64,000 bases of DNA from Hymenobacter telluris (GTDB taxonomy: Bacteria; Bacteroidota; Bacteroidia; Cytophagales; Hymenobacteraceae). The notes under the pieces were generated by a model. It was not told the DNA's origin and made no database searches. It worked only from the letters and a program-made list of their open reading frames with translations. How positions within the stretch are numbered: position 1 is the first letter of the stretch; each line of letters begins with the position of its first letter. The position numbers and the translations under genes were made by a program. The DNA lies in the NCBI RefSeq assembly GCF_017313265.1, contig NZ_JAFLQZ010000003.1, positions 372,001-436,000 on the forward strand. The letters run 5' to 3'. This document shows, piece after piece, positions 25,980-33,982 of the stretch.

Positions 25980-26909
25980 ATGAAAAAAGCCCCCAAAGAC
26001 ATTCGCGTGTTGAGCACCGTGACGGATTACACCCGGTTTTTTGGGTTGCCCGCCCCGGCGCATCCGCTGCTCACCATCATCAACCTAGCGGAGGCCCGCC
26101 AATCGGCCTTAGCCCAGGGCTTGACGCCAGTGACGACCCCCATAGTGCAGCAATTCTACACGGTGGCACTGAAGCGAGGGCTGAATGGGCCGCTGTACTA
26201 CGGGCATCAGTCGTATGATTTCAAGGACGGGGTGTTGTTTTTTCTGGCGCCGGGCCAGGTTTTTGCGGCCGATGCCACGCTGGACACCTCGGAGCTGAGC
26301 GGTTGGCTGCTGGTCCTGCATCCCGATTTGCTGAGCAAGTATCCGCTGGGTAAGAAAATAGCCAGCTACGGTTTCTTCTCGTACGAGGTGCACGAAGCCC
26401 TGCACTTGTCGGAAAAAGAGGAAACCGTGCTGAACGGCCTGATGCAGAACATCGAGAGCGAATACGAGCGGCCTATTGATGCCTTCAGTGAGGACGTGTT
26501 GATTTCGCAGCTGGAGTTGCTGCTCACCTATGCCAACCGCTTTTATCACCGGCAGTTCCTGACCCGGCGCTCAGCCGAGCACGACTTGCTCAGTAGGTTC
26601 GAGGAGTTGCTAACAGCGTATTTCAGCCAGGAAGAACAGCCGTTGCCCACGGTGCAGTACTTTGCCGATGCCCTCCACGTGTCGCCGGCTTACCTGAGCG
26701 ACATGCTGCGCACCCTCACCGGCCAGAACACGCAGCAGCACATCCACCACGCCCTGATTGAGAAAGCCAAACGCTTGCTGCTGAGCACTTCCCTCACCAT
26801 CAACGAAACGGCGTTTCAGCTGGGCTTCGAGTACCCGCAGTATTTCAGCCGCCTGTTCAAAAGCAAAACCGGCCTGACGCCCGCCGCTTTCCGCTTCTCG
26901 GTGCACTAA
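25980..26909 (+). CDS. AraC-family transcription regulator
   Basis: 309 aa from the ATG at 25980 (MKKAPKDIRV). The N-terminal part (about 1-190) is a cupin-like sensor. The C-terminal part has two helix-turn-helix units: VQYFADALHVSPAYLSDMLRTLTG and ETAFQLGFEYPQYFSRLFKSKTGLTPAAFR, the AraC/XylS signature. It is the obvious candidate to bind the 21-bp-spaced direct repeats upstream of the two reductase genes. The ligand is unknown. No full copy of that repeat is seen just upstream of this gene. It ends at a strong terminator. Confidence 0.93.
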   Translation: MKKAPKDIRVLSTVTDYTRFFGLPAPAHPLLTIINLAEARQSALAQGLTPVTTPIVQQFYTVALKRGLNGPLYYGHQSYDFKDGVLFFLAPGQVFAADATLDTSELSGWLLVLHPDLLSKYPLGKKIASYGFFSYEVHEALHLSEKEETVLNGLMQNIESEYERPIDAFSEDVLISQLELLLTYANRFYHRQFLTRRSAEHDLLSRFEELLTAYFSQEEQPLPTVQYFADALHVSPAYLSDMLRTLTGQNTQQHIHHALIEKAKRLLLSTSLTINETAFQLGFEYPQYFSRLFKSKTGLTPAAFRFSVH

Positions 26910-26938
26910 TGGTGTAGGTCATAGCTATGAACTGTTGC

Positions 26939-26969
26939 AAGCCCCGTTCTGAATAGGACGGGGCTTTTT
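26939..26969 (+). terminator. Terminator after the araC-type gene
   Basis: AAGCCCCGTTCT pairs with AGGACGGGGCTT (one G-T pair) around GAAT and is followed by TTT. Confidence 0.85.
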
Positions 26970-27301
26970 GCTGCTTATGAGGCTGGGCCATATTCTTGCA
27001 GGGCAGCTGTTTTTTAGAGCGGTTTCCGGGCCGGGGTGCAGGTTGAACGAGCTCCTACGCCAGCACCGTGTCATCGATTCCGTTCGACGCCGGGCGGGGG
27101 CAAGCCTGGCCCCTACCTCCTAAACCGCCTCGGCAAGTCAAGCAATAGAATATAGTAATAGCAGGATTTTTCAGAAAAATACCGGAGATTTAAGTACCTG
27201 CACACAGTCTTCCCCCTGATGCAGGAGGCCTTCTTCCGGCCGCAACCGGCAACCAGCCGCTGCCGTGGTTGCTGGCCTCTTCCCGCTCCTTGCTACCCGC
27301 T
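26970..27301. other. Intergenic region with a degenerate repeat of family B
   Basis: No gene was seen. Bases about 27052-27125 (TACGCCAGCACCG...ATTCCGTTCGACG...CGGGCGGGGGC...GGCCCCTAC) match the reverse complement of the palindrome at 44831-44916. An A+T-rich stretch at 27140-27190 may hold the promoter of the next gene. Confidence 0.55.
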
Positions 27302-28519
27302 ATGAAAACAACGCTCCTTTCTTCCCGCTGGCTTCTGCTGCTTTTCACGGTTTGGTGCCTGGGCGGCTGCAACAGCTCCCCCGACCCCGACCCTAGCCCC
27401 GAACTGCCCACCGGCGAGCAGCTCTTCGTTTCGGCCGATTCCGTCACGACAGTACCAAAAGCGCAGTTGCAGGCGTTGGCAACGCTGGCAGGGTTCGGCG
27501 CTTTCACCGCGCAGCTGAAATACGACGTTACGTTCCGCCGATTCCGGTACAAAACCACCTACCAGGGGCAGTTGCTGGAAGTATCGGGGATGCTGGCCGT
27601 GCCGCGCAACACGCCCGCGCCGCCGGCTCTGCTCAGCGCCCAGCACGGCACCATGTTCAAATATGCTGATGCGCCCTCGAACTTCCCGGCCACATTTACG
27701 GGCTTCGAGCTGTTTGCCAGCGCCGGTTTTGTCACGCTCATTCCCGACTACATCGGCCTGGGTGTGTCCAGCAATATCCGGCAGTCGTTCTACGACAAGC
27801 CTTCTACGGCCGGCACCGTGGTGGACATGATTAAAGCCGCTAAATACTACTTGCAGCAAAAGAAAGTGGCCCTCAATCCGCGGCTGTTTCTGGTGGGGTA
27901 CTCGGAGGGCGGCTACGCCACCATGGCCGCCCAGCAAGCCATTGAAACCACGCCCGAGCACGGCCTGACCGTAACTGCCGCCGCGGCCGGTGCCGGCGGC
28001 TACGACCTCCCCGGCATGCTCAGCAGCGTAGCCGCCACCCCCACCTACGCCACCCCGGCCTTCCTGGGCTTATTCTTGCAGGCCTACAATACCACCTACA
28101 GCTGGAACCGCCCACTCACCGACTTCTTCCAGGCCCCGTACGCCGCCGCCCTTCCTGCCCTGCTCAACGGCACCAAAACCCGCGCCGAAATTGACGCCGC
28201 CCTGACTACCAGCCCGGCTGCGTTGTTTACGCCGACCTTCTACGCCAGCCTGAGCAACCCCAGCGCCGAGCCGGTGCTTAAGCAGCGCCTCCAGGAAAAC
28301 AGCTTCTTCAACTGGGTGCCCACCAGCCCCACCCGCCTCTACCACGGCACCGCCGATGGCAGCGTGTTCTTCAGCACCTCCCAAAGCACCTTCGACCGGT
28401 TCCGGACGGCCGGCGCCACCAACGTCACCTTCACGCCCATTCCCGGTGGCACCCACGAGTCCAGCATCATCCCCATGATGGCCGATGTGCTGCCGTGGTT
28501 GCAGACGTTGAACCCGTAG
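27302..28519 (+). CDS. Alpha/beta-hydrolase lipoprotein (secretory-lipase-like)
   Basis: 405 aa from the ATG at 27302 (MKTTLLSSRW). Signal peptide with lipobox LGGC, so it is predicted to be anchored in the envelope. The hydrolase nucleophile elbow GYSEGG places Ser at about residue 201. The oxyanion region QHGTMFKY and a C-terminal His in GGTHESS complete a likely Ser-Asp-His triad; the YHGTADGSV segment probably carries the Asp. It resembles bacterial secretory lipases/esterases acting on ester substrates; the substrate is unknown. It is monocistronic. Confidence 0.85.
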   Translation: MKTTLLSSRWLLLLFTVWCLGGCNSSPDPDPSPELPTGEQLFVSADSVTTVPKAQLQALATLAGFGAFTAQLKYDVTFRRFRYKTTYQGQLLEVSGMLAVPRNTPAPPALLSAQHGTMFKYADAPSNFPATFTGFELFASAGFVTLIPDYIGLGVSSNIRQSFYDKPSTAGTVVDMIKAAKYYLQQKKVALNPRLFLVGYSEGGYATMAAQQAIETTPEHGLTVTAAAAGAGGYDLPGMLSSVAATPTYATPAFLGLFLQAYNTTYSWNRPLTDFFQAPYAAALPALLNGTKTRAEIDAALTTSPAALFTPTFYASLSNPSAEPVLKQRLQENSFFNWVPTSPTRLYHGTADGSVFFSTSQSTFDRFRTAGATNVTFTPIPGGTHESSIIPMMADVLPWLQTLNP

Positions 28520-28746
28520 GAACGGTGGGCTTCGCACTAGGCCTGGCTGGTGCGTTGGGTTTGGTGAAGCCAGGCCGGCTTAGCAGCAGATAAAATAATA
28601 CCTCGAAACCTCTTCGAGAAGGCCAAATAAAACTTACATTGTTTCTATTCTCAAGCCGCCAATGGAGCTACTGGCCTAACAGTTGAGCTTGCAGCAAGCT
28701 ACTTACCTGATTTACATCCTTTCCTTCCAACCTATCTTTTTCATCT

Positions 28747-31700
28747 ATGAAACACACGTACCTATCACCATTTTCCACTTGTGCCAAAGCCCTGAAGGGC
28801 CGAGCAGCGGCGCTGCTGCCGGGCACAATGGGCCTGCTATTCACGCTGCTGGGCGCTACCGAAACGCAAGCTCAGTTCCGCCCGGCCCCGGTGCTATTCC
28901 AGGAGGATGTGGCGGCCCGCCAGGCAGCATCCCAGTCGCCGATGTTGGCGGCGCTACGCCAGGCCCGGCCCCTCACCCTTGATCCTACCGCCGTGCGGGC
29001 GGCGCTAGCCGCTGCGCCTCTGGAAAACCAGGCAGGTGCGGCGCCGCTGTTGTTTTCGCTCCCGCTCCCTAATGGCACTACCGAGCAGTTTCGGGTGGTG
29101 GAGTCGCCGGTGATGGAGCCGGGGCTGGCAGCCCAGTTCCCCAGCATCAAAACCTACAGCGGCGTGGGCGTGAGTGACCCTACGGCCAGTGTTCGGCTCG
29201 ACGTGACGCCGCGGGGTTTCCACGCGCAGGTGTTGTCGGGCAAGGGTGCGGTGTACATCGACCCGGTGAGCACCACCGACCAGCAGCACTACCTGAGCTT
29301 CTACCACCGCGACATGCAGATGCAGCCCTTCACCTGCGACGTGAATGAGAGTAGCACTGCCCAACGCAACGCCGGAAGCACTACCTCGGCCCAACGCGTG
29401 GCGGGCACCACGCTGCGCACGTTCCGGTTGGCCGTAGCCGCTACCGGCGAGTACACGGCTTTCCACGGCGGCACGGTAGCCGCGGGCCAGGCCGCCATCG
29501 TGACGGCCGTTAACCGCGTAGTGGGCGTGTACGAGAAAGAGCTGGCCGTGCGCTTGGTACTGATTGCCAACAACAGCCAGCTGGTATACACCGATGCTGC
29601 CACTGACCCCTACACCAACAACAGCGGCAGCACTATGCTGGGCCAGAACCAAACCAACCTGACCAACCTGATTGGGGCGGCCAACTACGACATCGGGCAC
29701 GTGTTCAGCACGGGTGGCGGCGGGGTAGCCAGCCTGGGCGTGATATGCCGTGACAACTTGAAGGCGCGGGGCGTAACCGGCCTTACCTCGCCCATTGGCG
29801 ACGCCTTCTACATCGACTATGTGGCCCACGAAATGGGTCATCAGTTCGGCGGCAACCACACGTTCAATAGCCCGCTGGGCAGCTGCGCCGGCGGCAACCG
29901 CTCGGCGTTGCACGCCTACGAGCCTGGCTCCGGCACCACCATTATGGCCTACGCCGGCATCTGCGCCGCCGACAACGTACAACTCAACTCCGACCCGTAT
30001 TTCCACGTGGAGAGCTACGAGGAAATTCAGACGGTTGTCAGCAACGCCACTTGCGGCACCACCACGGCTACGGGCAACACGCCGCCCTCTGTAGAGCTAC
30101 CCGCCAGCGGCAAAGTGCTGCCCATCAACACGCCCTTCAAGCTAACGGCCGTGGGTTCGGATGCTGATGGCGACGCGCTGACCTACAACTGGGAGCAGTT
30201 CGACCGGGGTGCCGCCGCTACCCTCGTAGCGGCTCAGATATCAGGCCAGACGATACCGCTGTTTCGCTCGTTCAGCCCTACTACCAGCCCTACGCGCTAC
30301 TTCCCGCGCCTGACCGACATCATTGCCAACATCAGCACGAACGTTGAGCGGTTGCCTACCGTCACGCGCCCGCTCAATTTCCGGGTGACGCTACGCGACG
30401 AACACAACGGTGCGCAAGGTGTAGTAGGTGGCCTTAATAGCAGCGCCATTGTTAGCTTAAGCTCAACCAGCGCCGCCGGGCCGTTTCTGGTATCGATGCC
30501 CAACACGGCGGTGAGCTGGACGGGCGGCAGTTCCCAACCCGTTACGTGGGACGTAGCCGGCACCGATGCCAACGGCGTAAACTGCGCCACCGTTAATATC
30601 CGCCTCTCCACCGACGGCGGCCTGACCTACCCCACGCTGTTGCTCGCCAACACGCCCAACGATGGCTCGGCTGCGGTTACGGTGCCCAACGTAGCCACCA
30701 CCACGGCCCGCATTATGGTGGAAGCGGCCGACAACTACTTCTTCGATATTTCCAACGCCAACTTCTCTATCACGCCTTGCGAGCGGCCGGTACTTGGCGC
30801 CCTCACCAACCTGACCGTAGCCGCCGACGCCAACCAGTGCAGCGCCAGCGTGCCTTTTGCGGTTGCGGTAAGCGGTACGCCGGCCCCAACCGTGAGCTAC
30901 ACCATCGGCAACACGCCCATCACCTCGCCCTACGTTTTCCCGGTGGGCACTACCCCGGTAACCGTTACGGCTACCAGCTGCGGCGGCACCACTACCGGCT
31001 CGTTCACCGTAACGGTGCAAGACCGCCAAGCCCCGACCGTATTGGCGGCAGGCTTTATTGTGGCGCTGGAAGCCAACGGCACGCGCACCATTGAGGCCGC
31101 CGATGTAGACTACGGCAGCACCGATAACTGCGGCGTGGCCTCCATGACGCTCGACAAAACCCGCTTCACCTGCGCCAACGTGGGCCCCAACCAGGTGACG
31201 CTGACCGTGCGCGACAACGCGGGCAACGTTACTGCGCAAACCGTAACGGTGTTGGTAGTAGACAACACAGCGCCGCGCATCTTGGCCGCTGGCTTCCAGG
31301 TTAGTCTCCAAAACGGCACCCGTACGATTGAGGCCAATGACGTGGACTACGGCAGCACCGACAATTGCGGCATTGCCTCCTTGCGCATTAGCCCCAGCAC
31401 ATTTACCTGCGCCAACGTGGGCCCGAATCCGGTTACTCTGACGGTGACCGACAACTCCGGCAACGTGTCGACCCAGACTGTAACCGTGGTAGTAGTGGGT
31501 GATGCCACCTGCACCAGCGCCGTAGCCAAAGCCGCTACTAACGCAAGCGGCCTAGCCGAATTAAACAAGCTGCAGGTGTACCCCAACCCGGCCAAAGAGC
31601 AAGCCACTTTCCGCTTTGAAGCGGCGCAAACCGGCTTGGCGCAAGTGCAGGTATACAACTCGTTGGGCCAATTGGTGGCCACGCTCTATGAAGGCATTGC

Positions 31701-31821
31701 CCAGCAAGGCCAAGTGTACGAGCGGACATTCAACGGTGCTGGCCTCACGGCGGGGCTCTACACCTGCCGCTTCATCAGCGCCGGCAAAACCGTCACGCAG
31801 CGCCTGATTCTGAGCAAATAA
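28747..31821 (+). CDS. Secreted reprolysin-type zinc metalloprotease with T9SS sorting domain
   Basis: 1024 aa. A signal region extends to about TQAQ, followed by a propeptide-like region. The metalloprotease domain has HEMGHQFGGNH at residues 361-371, the HExxHxxGxxH zinc site of metzincins, with a later Met-turn-like IMAYAGIC. Downstream are a Cys-containing beta domain and two near-identical units (RTIEAxDVDYGSTDNCGxAS ... FTCANVGPNxVTLTV) of HYR/SprB-like type. The last 80 residues (VYPNPAKEQATF ... YTCRFISAGKTVTQRLILSK) are a type A T9SS sorting domain, so export by T9SS to the surface or medium is predicted. A terminator follows. Confidence 0.95.
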   Translation: MKHTYLSPFSTCAKALKGRAAALLPGTMGLLFTLLGATETQAQFRPAPVLFQEDVAARQAASQSPMLAALRQARPLTLDPTAVRAALAAAPLENQAGAAPLLFSLPLPNGTTEQFRVVESPVMEPGLAAQFPSIKTYSGVGVSDPTASVRLDVTPRGFHAQVLSGKGAVYIDPVSTTDQQHYLSFYHRDMQMQPFTCDVNESSTAQRNAGSTTSAQRVAGTTLRTFRLAVAATGEYTAFHGGTVAAGQAAIVTAVNRVVGVYEKELAVRLVLIANNSQLVYTDAATDPYTNNSGSTMLGQNQTNLTNLIGAANYDIGHVFSTGGGGVASLGVICRDNLKARGVTGLTSPIGDAFYIDYVAHEMGHQFGGNHTFNSPLGSCAGGNRSALHAYEPGSGTTIMAYAGICAADNVQLNSDPYFHVESYEEIQTVVSNATCGTTTATGNTPPSVELPASGKVLPINTPFKLTAVGSDADGDALTYNWEQFDRGAAATLVAAQISGQTIPLFRSFSPTTSPTRYFPRLTDIIANISTNVERLPTVTRPLNFRVTLRDEHNGAQGVVGGLNSSAIVSLSSTSAAGPFLVSMPNTAVSWTGGSSQPVTWDVAGTDANGVNCATVNIRLSTDGGLTYPTLLLANTPNDGSAAVTVPNVATTTARIMVEAADNYFFDISNANFSITPCERPVLGALTNLTVAADANQCSASVPFAVAVSGTPAPTVSYTIGNTPITSPYVFPVGTTPVTVTATSCGGTTTGSFTVTVQDRQAPTVLAAGFIVALEANGTRTIEAADVDYGSTDNCGVASMTLDKTRFTCANVGPNQVTLTVRDNAGNVTAQTVTVLVVDNTAPRILAAGFQVSLQNGTRTIEANDVDYGSTDNCGIASLRISPSTFTCANVGPNPVTLTVTDNSGNVSTQTVTVVVVGDATCTSAVAKAATNASGLAELNKLQVYPNPAKEQATFRFEAAQTGLAQVQVYNSLGQLVATLYEGIAQQGQVYERTFNGAGLTAGLYTCRFISAGKTVTQRLILSK

Positions 31822-31842
31822 GTCCTGTCTCAGCGCTTGCCC

Positions 31843-31880
31843 ATAGCCCCGACCCGTTTCCGGTGTCGGGGCTATTTTTT
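31843..31880 (+). terminator. Terminator after the metalloprotease gene
   Basis: ATAGCCCCGAC (31843-31853) pairs with GTCGGGGCTAT (31865-31875), followed by T5. Confidence 0.85.
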
Positions 31881-31932
31881 GGCTTCAGATTATCTGGCTG
31901 TACTACAAGCCAAACGAAGCAATAAGCTTATT

Positions 31933-33207
31933 TCAGACCATTCTTTTAATCCAAGGTTGGAGCTTCTTTTCCAGCAGATAGGCTAGCCCAACTACGATCA
32001 GCAAATAAAGAAAAAGCCGAATAACGAATGTTAAAAGGCTTCCTGAAAACTCCTGTATTTGATTGAAAAAATAGAATACAGGAAAGTGAATTATGTAGAG
32101 GCCATACGAAATACCACCCGTTACAATTAATCTATTTATGATTTTACCAGAAAAATTATCTAATTTTTCTCTGAATAAATACACCAATACTGATAAAATA
32201 TAACATATACATGGAATAACTAAAGCAGCATTGTTTTGTGTGGTGTAATGCTTGTAAAACGAGTAAAAAGTTAACATTGGCACCAAAATAACAACAGCTG
32301 TTACATACTTTAGATATCGAAAATCCTTGCTAGCAAACACTGCCATAACTATTATGCAGAACGGAAGGAAAGCGAAATCTTGAAAGGCAACGGCAGCTTG
32401 ATACCAAGGCACAGGGCTTTTGAAGAAAAGCTCTGATCCAAATAGCTTTATGCTGGCTTTGCTAAGTATAGTTGAGAAGATATTAAATTTCTCAAGGGAA
32501 AAAAGCAGCAATAGTAAACTCAGCATCAGACTCCAAGACGTGCTTCCAGCTGGCCGTTTCATGTATTTGGCTAGCGTTAGCCCTGTTAGCCAGAAGGTGA
32601 AGCCAAAGGCATAAGCACTAAGTAACGGCACGCCGCCAACGCGTGGATATAAATACGCATTACTAAAGCCAATAACAAAGCTACTAATTGCAAGCAGCAA
32701 AGGATTAAGTCTAAAATATGACACAGAAATAAATAAGATATAATATAATACTTCATAATGCAACGACCACGCTGGCGCATTTTCCATCATTACCGGAACT
32801 AACAGCACATGGGTCATTATAAAATGCCCCACAATAGTTTTGACAGAATAATAATTTACTGCAAGCAGAACAGTTAACGCAATACTTATGGCATATATAG
32901 GATAGAGCCTTACCGCTCTTTTCTTAAGATACCCAAGAATTGTATCCTTTGTAAGTGGTGCAGTGTGTGAGATTCCTATTACGTAGCCTGAAAGCACGAA
33001 AAACACCAAGACACACAAATGGGCTGGTGGGTCGAATGCCCAGATACCGGTAGGTGTGAAGGCTGGGTCCAGTATGTTGGTAGCATATACGATATGATGC
33101 CAAACGACTAAAAGAGCTGCTACGCCACGAAGCGCCTCTAAATTGAAATCGAATACCTTCCTTTTCTCAGGAATAGAGGCTAATAATGAGGATTGTTGTG
33201 ACAGCAT
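31933..33207 (-). CDS. Acyltransferase family 3 membrane protein
   Basis: 424 aa with about ten membrane segments. It starts with the family signature NLEALRGVAALLVVWHHIVY (RxxA and His of the active region), then FFVLSGYVIG and KRAVRLYPIY. Such enzymes transfer acyl groups to surface polysaccharides or lipids. No polysaccharide genes are nearby, so the target is unknown. The gene is clearly more A+T-rich than its neighbours, which suggests horizontal acquisition. Confidence 0.9.
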   Translation of the reverse strand: MLSQQSSLLASIPEKRKVFDFNLEALRGVAALLVVWHHIVYATNILDPAFTPTGIWAFDPPAHLCVLVFFVLSGYVIGISHTAPLTKDTILGYLKKRAVRLYPIYAISIALTVLLAVNYYSVKTIVGHFIMTHVLLVPVMMENAPAWSLHYEVLYYILFISVSYFRLNPLLLAISSFVIGFSNAYLYPRVGGVPLLSAYAFGFTFWLTGLTLAKYMKRPAGSTSWSLMLSLLLLLFSLEKFNIFSTILSKASIKLFGSELFFKSPVPWYQAAVAFQDFAFLPFCIIVMAVFASKDFRYLKYVTAVVILVPMLTFYSFYKHYTTQNNAALVIPCICYILSVLVYLFREKLDNFSGKIINRLIVTGGISYGLYIIHFPVFYFFNQIQEFSGSLLTFVIRLFLYLLIVVGLAYLLEKKLQPWIKRMV

Positions 33208-33382
33208 ATTCAGTTGATTGATCTTACAGGGGATGCAAAGCTACTAGACGTTTCTAACCTCTGGACCAGCTCATGTCTAATCTACTTCTCACCAACTGCC
33301 ACTTGATGCACATACTCTTATCTTTAACTATCTGCGAGCTATCCATCTATAGCCATTAGGAAAACTGCTCTCCCGAAAAACA

Positions 33383-33415
33383 AAAACCCCGCCTCCAGAC
33401 TGGAAGCGGGGTTTT
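33383..33415 (-). terminator. Terminator of tmRNA
   Basis: AAAACCCCGCCTCCA pairs with TGGAAGCGGGGTTTT around three bases. On the minus strand it runs into T residues and starts four bases after the tmRNA 3' end. Confidence 0.85.
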
Positions 33416-33418
33416 CAG

Positions 33419-33786
33419 TGGAGCTGCAGAGATTCGAACTCTGGTCCAGACAAGGAAGGCGTCGAGCTTTCTACGTGTGTATCTATGCTTGAATTTTCGA
33501 GGGAAGCCAGGCGCACATCAGGCCCTTGGATTCCCCTTATCTGCTTGAGTTTCGCCTGAGCGTCGCAGCGCCCCTCAGACTATCCTACCTCTTACGACGC
33601 CCCGAACTCACCCGTGAGAAGGATTACGGGTGCGGGACGATGGCAATTACTTAGTACCTAGACTAAGCAGCCATGGCGTAGCTATACTCGCCAGTTGTTG
33701 TTTGGACAATTTTTTAGCGGGAGATTCATCCAACTCCCGACACGCTTACTCGCGACATGCACAAGCTGTCAATTCCGGTCAGCCCC
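33419..33786 (-). ncRNA. ssrA: tmRNA
   Basis: Transfer-messenger RNA for ribosome rescue, one-piece type, about 368 nt. On the minus strand it begins GGGGCTGACCGGAATTGACAGC and ends AGAGTTCGAATCTCTGCAGCTCCA, the TpsiC arm and acceptor end of tmRNA with encoded CCA. The tag reading frame (complement of 33663-33692) is GGC GAG TAT AGC TAC GCC ATG GCT GCT TAG, giving GEYSYAMAA. That ending matches tags of Cytophagales (Cytophaga has GEESYAMAA). SmpB is not in the window. Confidence 0.93.
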
Positions 33787-33982
33787 AGTTGTAAAAGAAC
33801 GAACCCGCCACGAATAGCGGGGTGCGAATGTACGCACATCCCCCAGAAAACGTTGCGAGCCGGTGAAAATGTTCCCGTTTGTCGGGCCAGGAGCAGCAAG
33901 AAATTCGAGCTGGCTGAACCTCGTGCTCCGCTAACCCGAGCATGAGGTTCGAGCTTAGGCATAGTCTGGCGCAACACCCTTG
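33787..33982. other. Intergenic region between tmRNA and the peptidase gene
   Basis: Contains the tmRNA upstream region and an imperfect hairpin (GAACCTCGTGCTC 33916-33928 / GAGCATGAGGTTC 33938-33950) that may end the peptidase transcript. No gene was seen. Confidence 0.5.
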
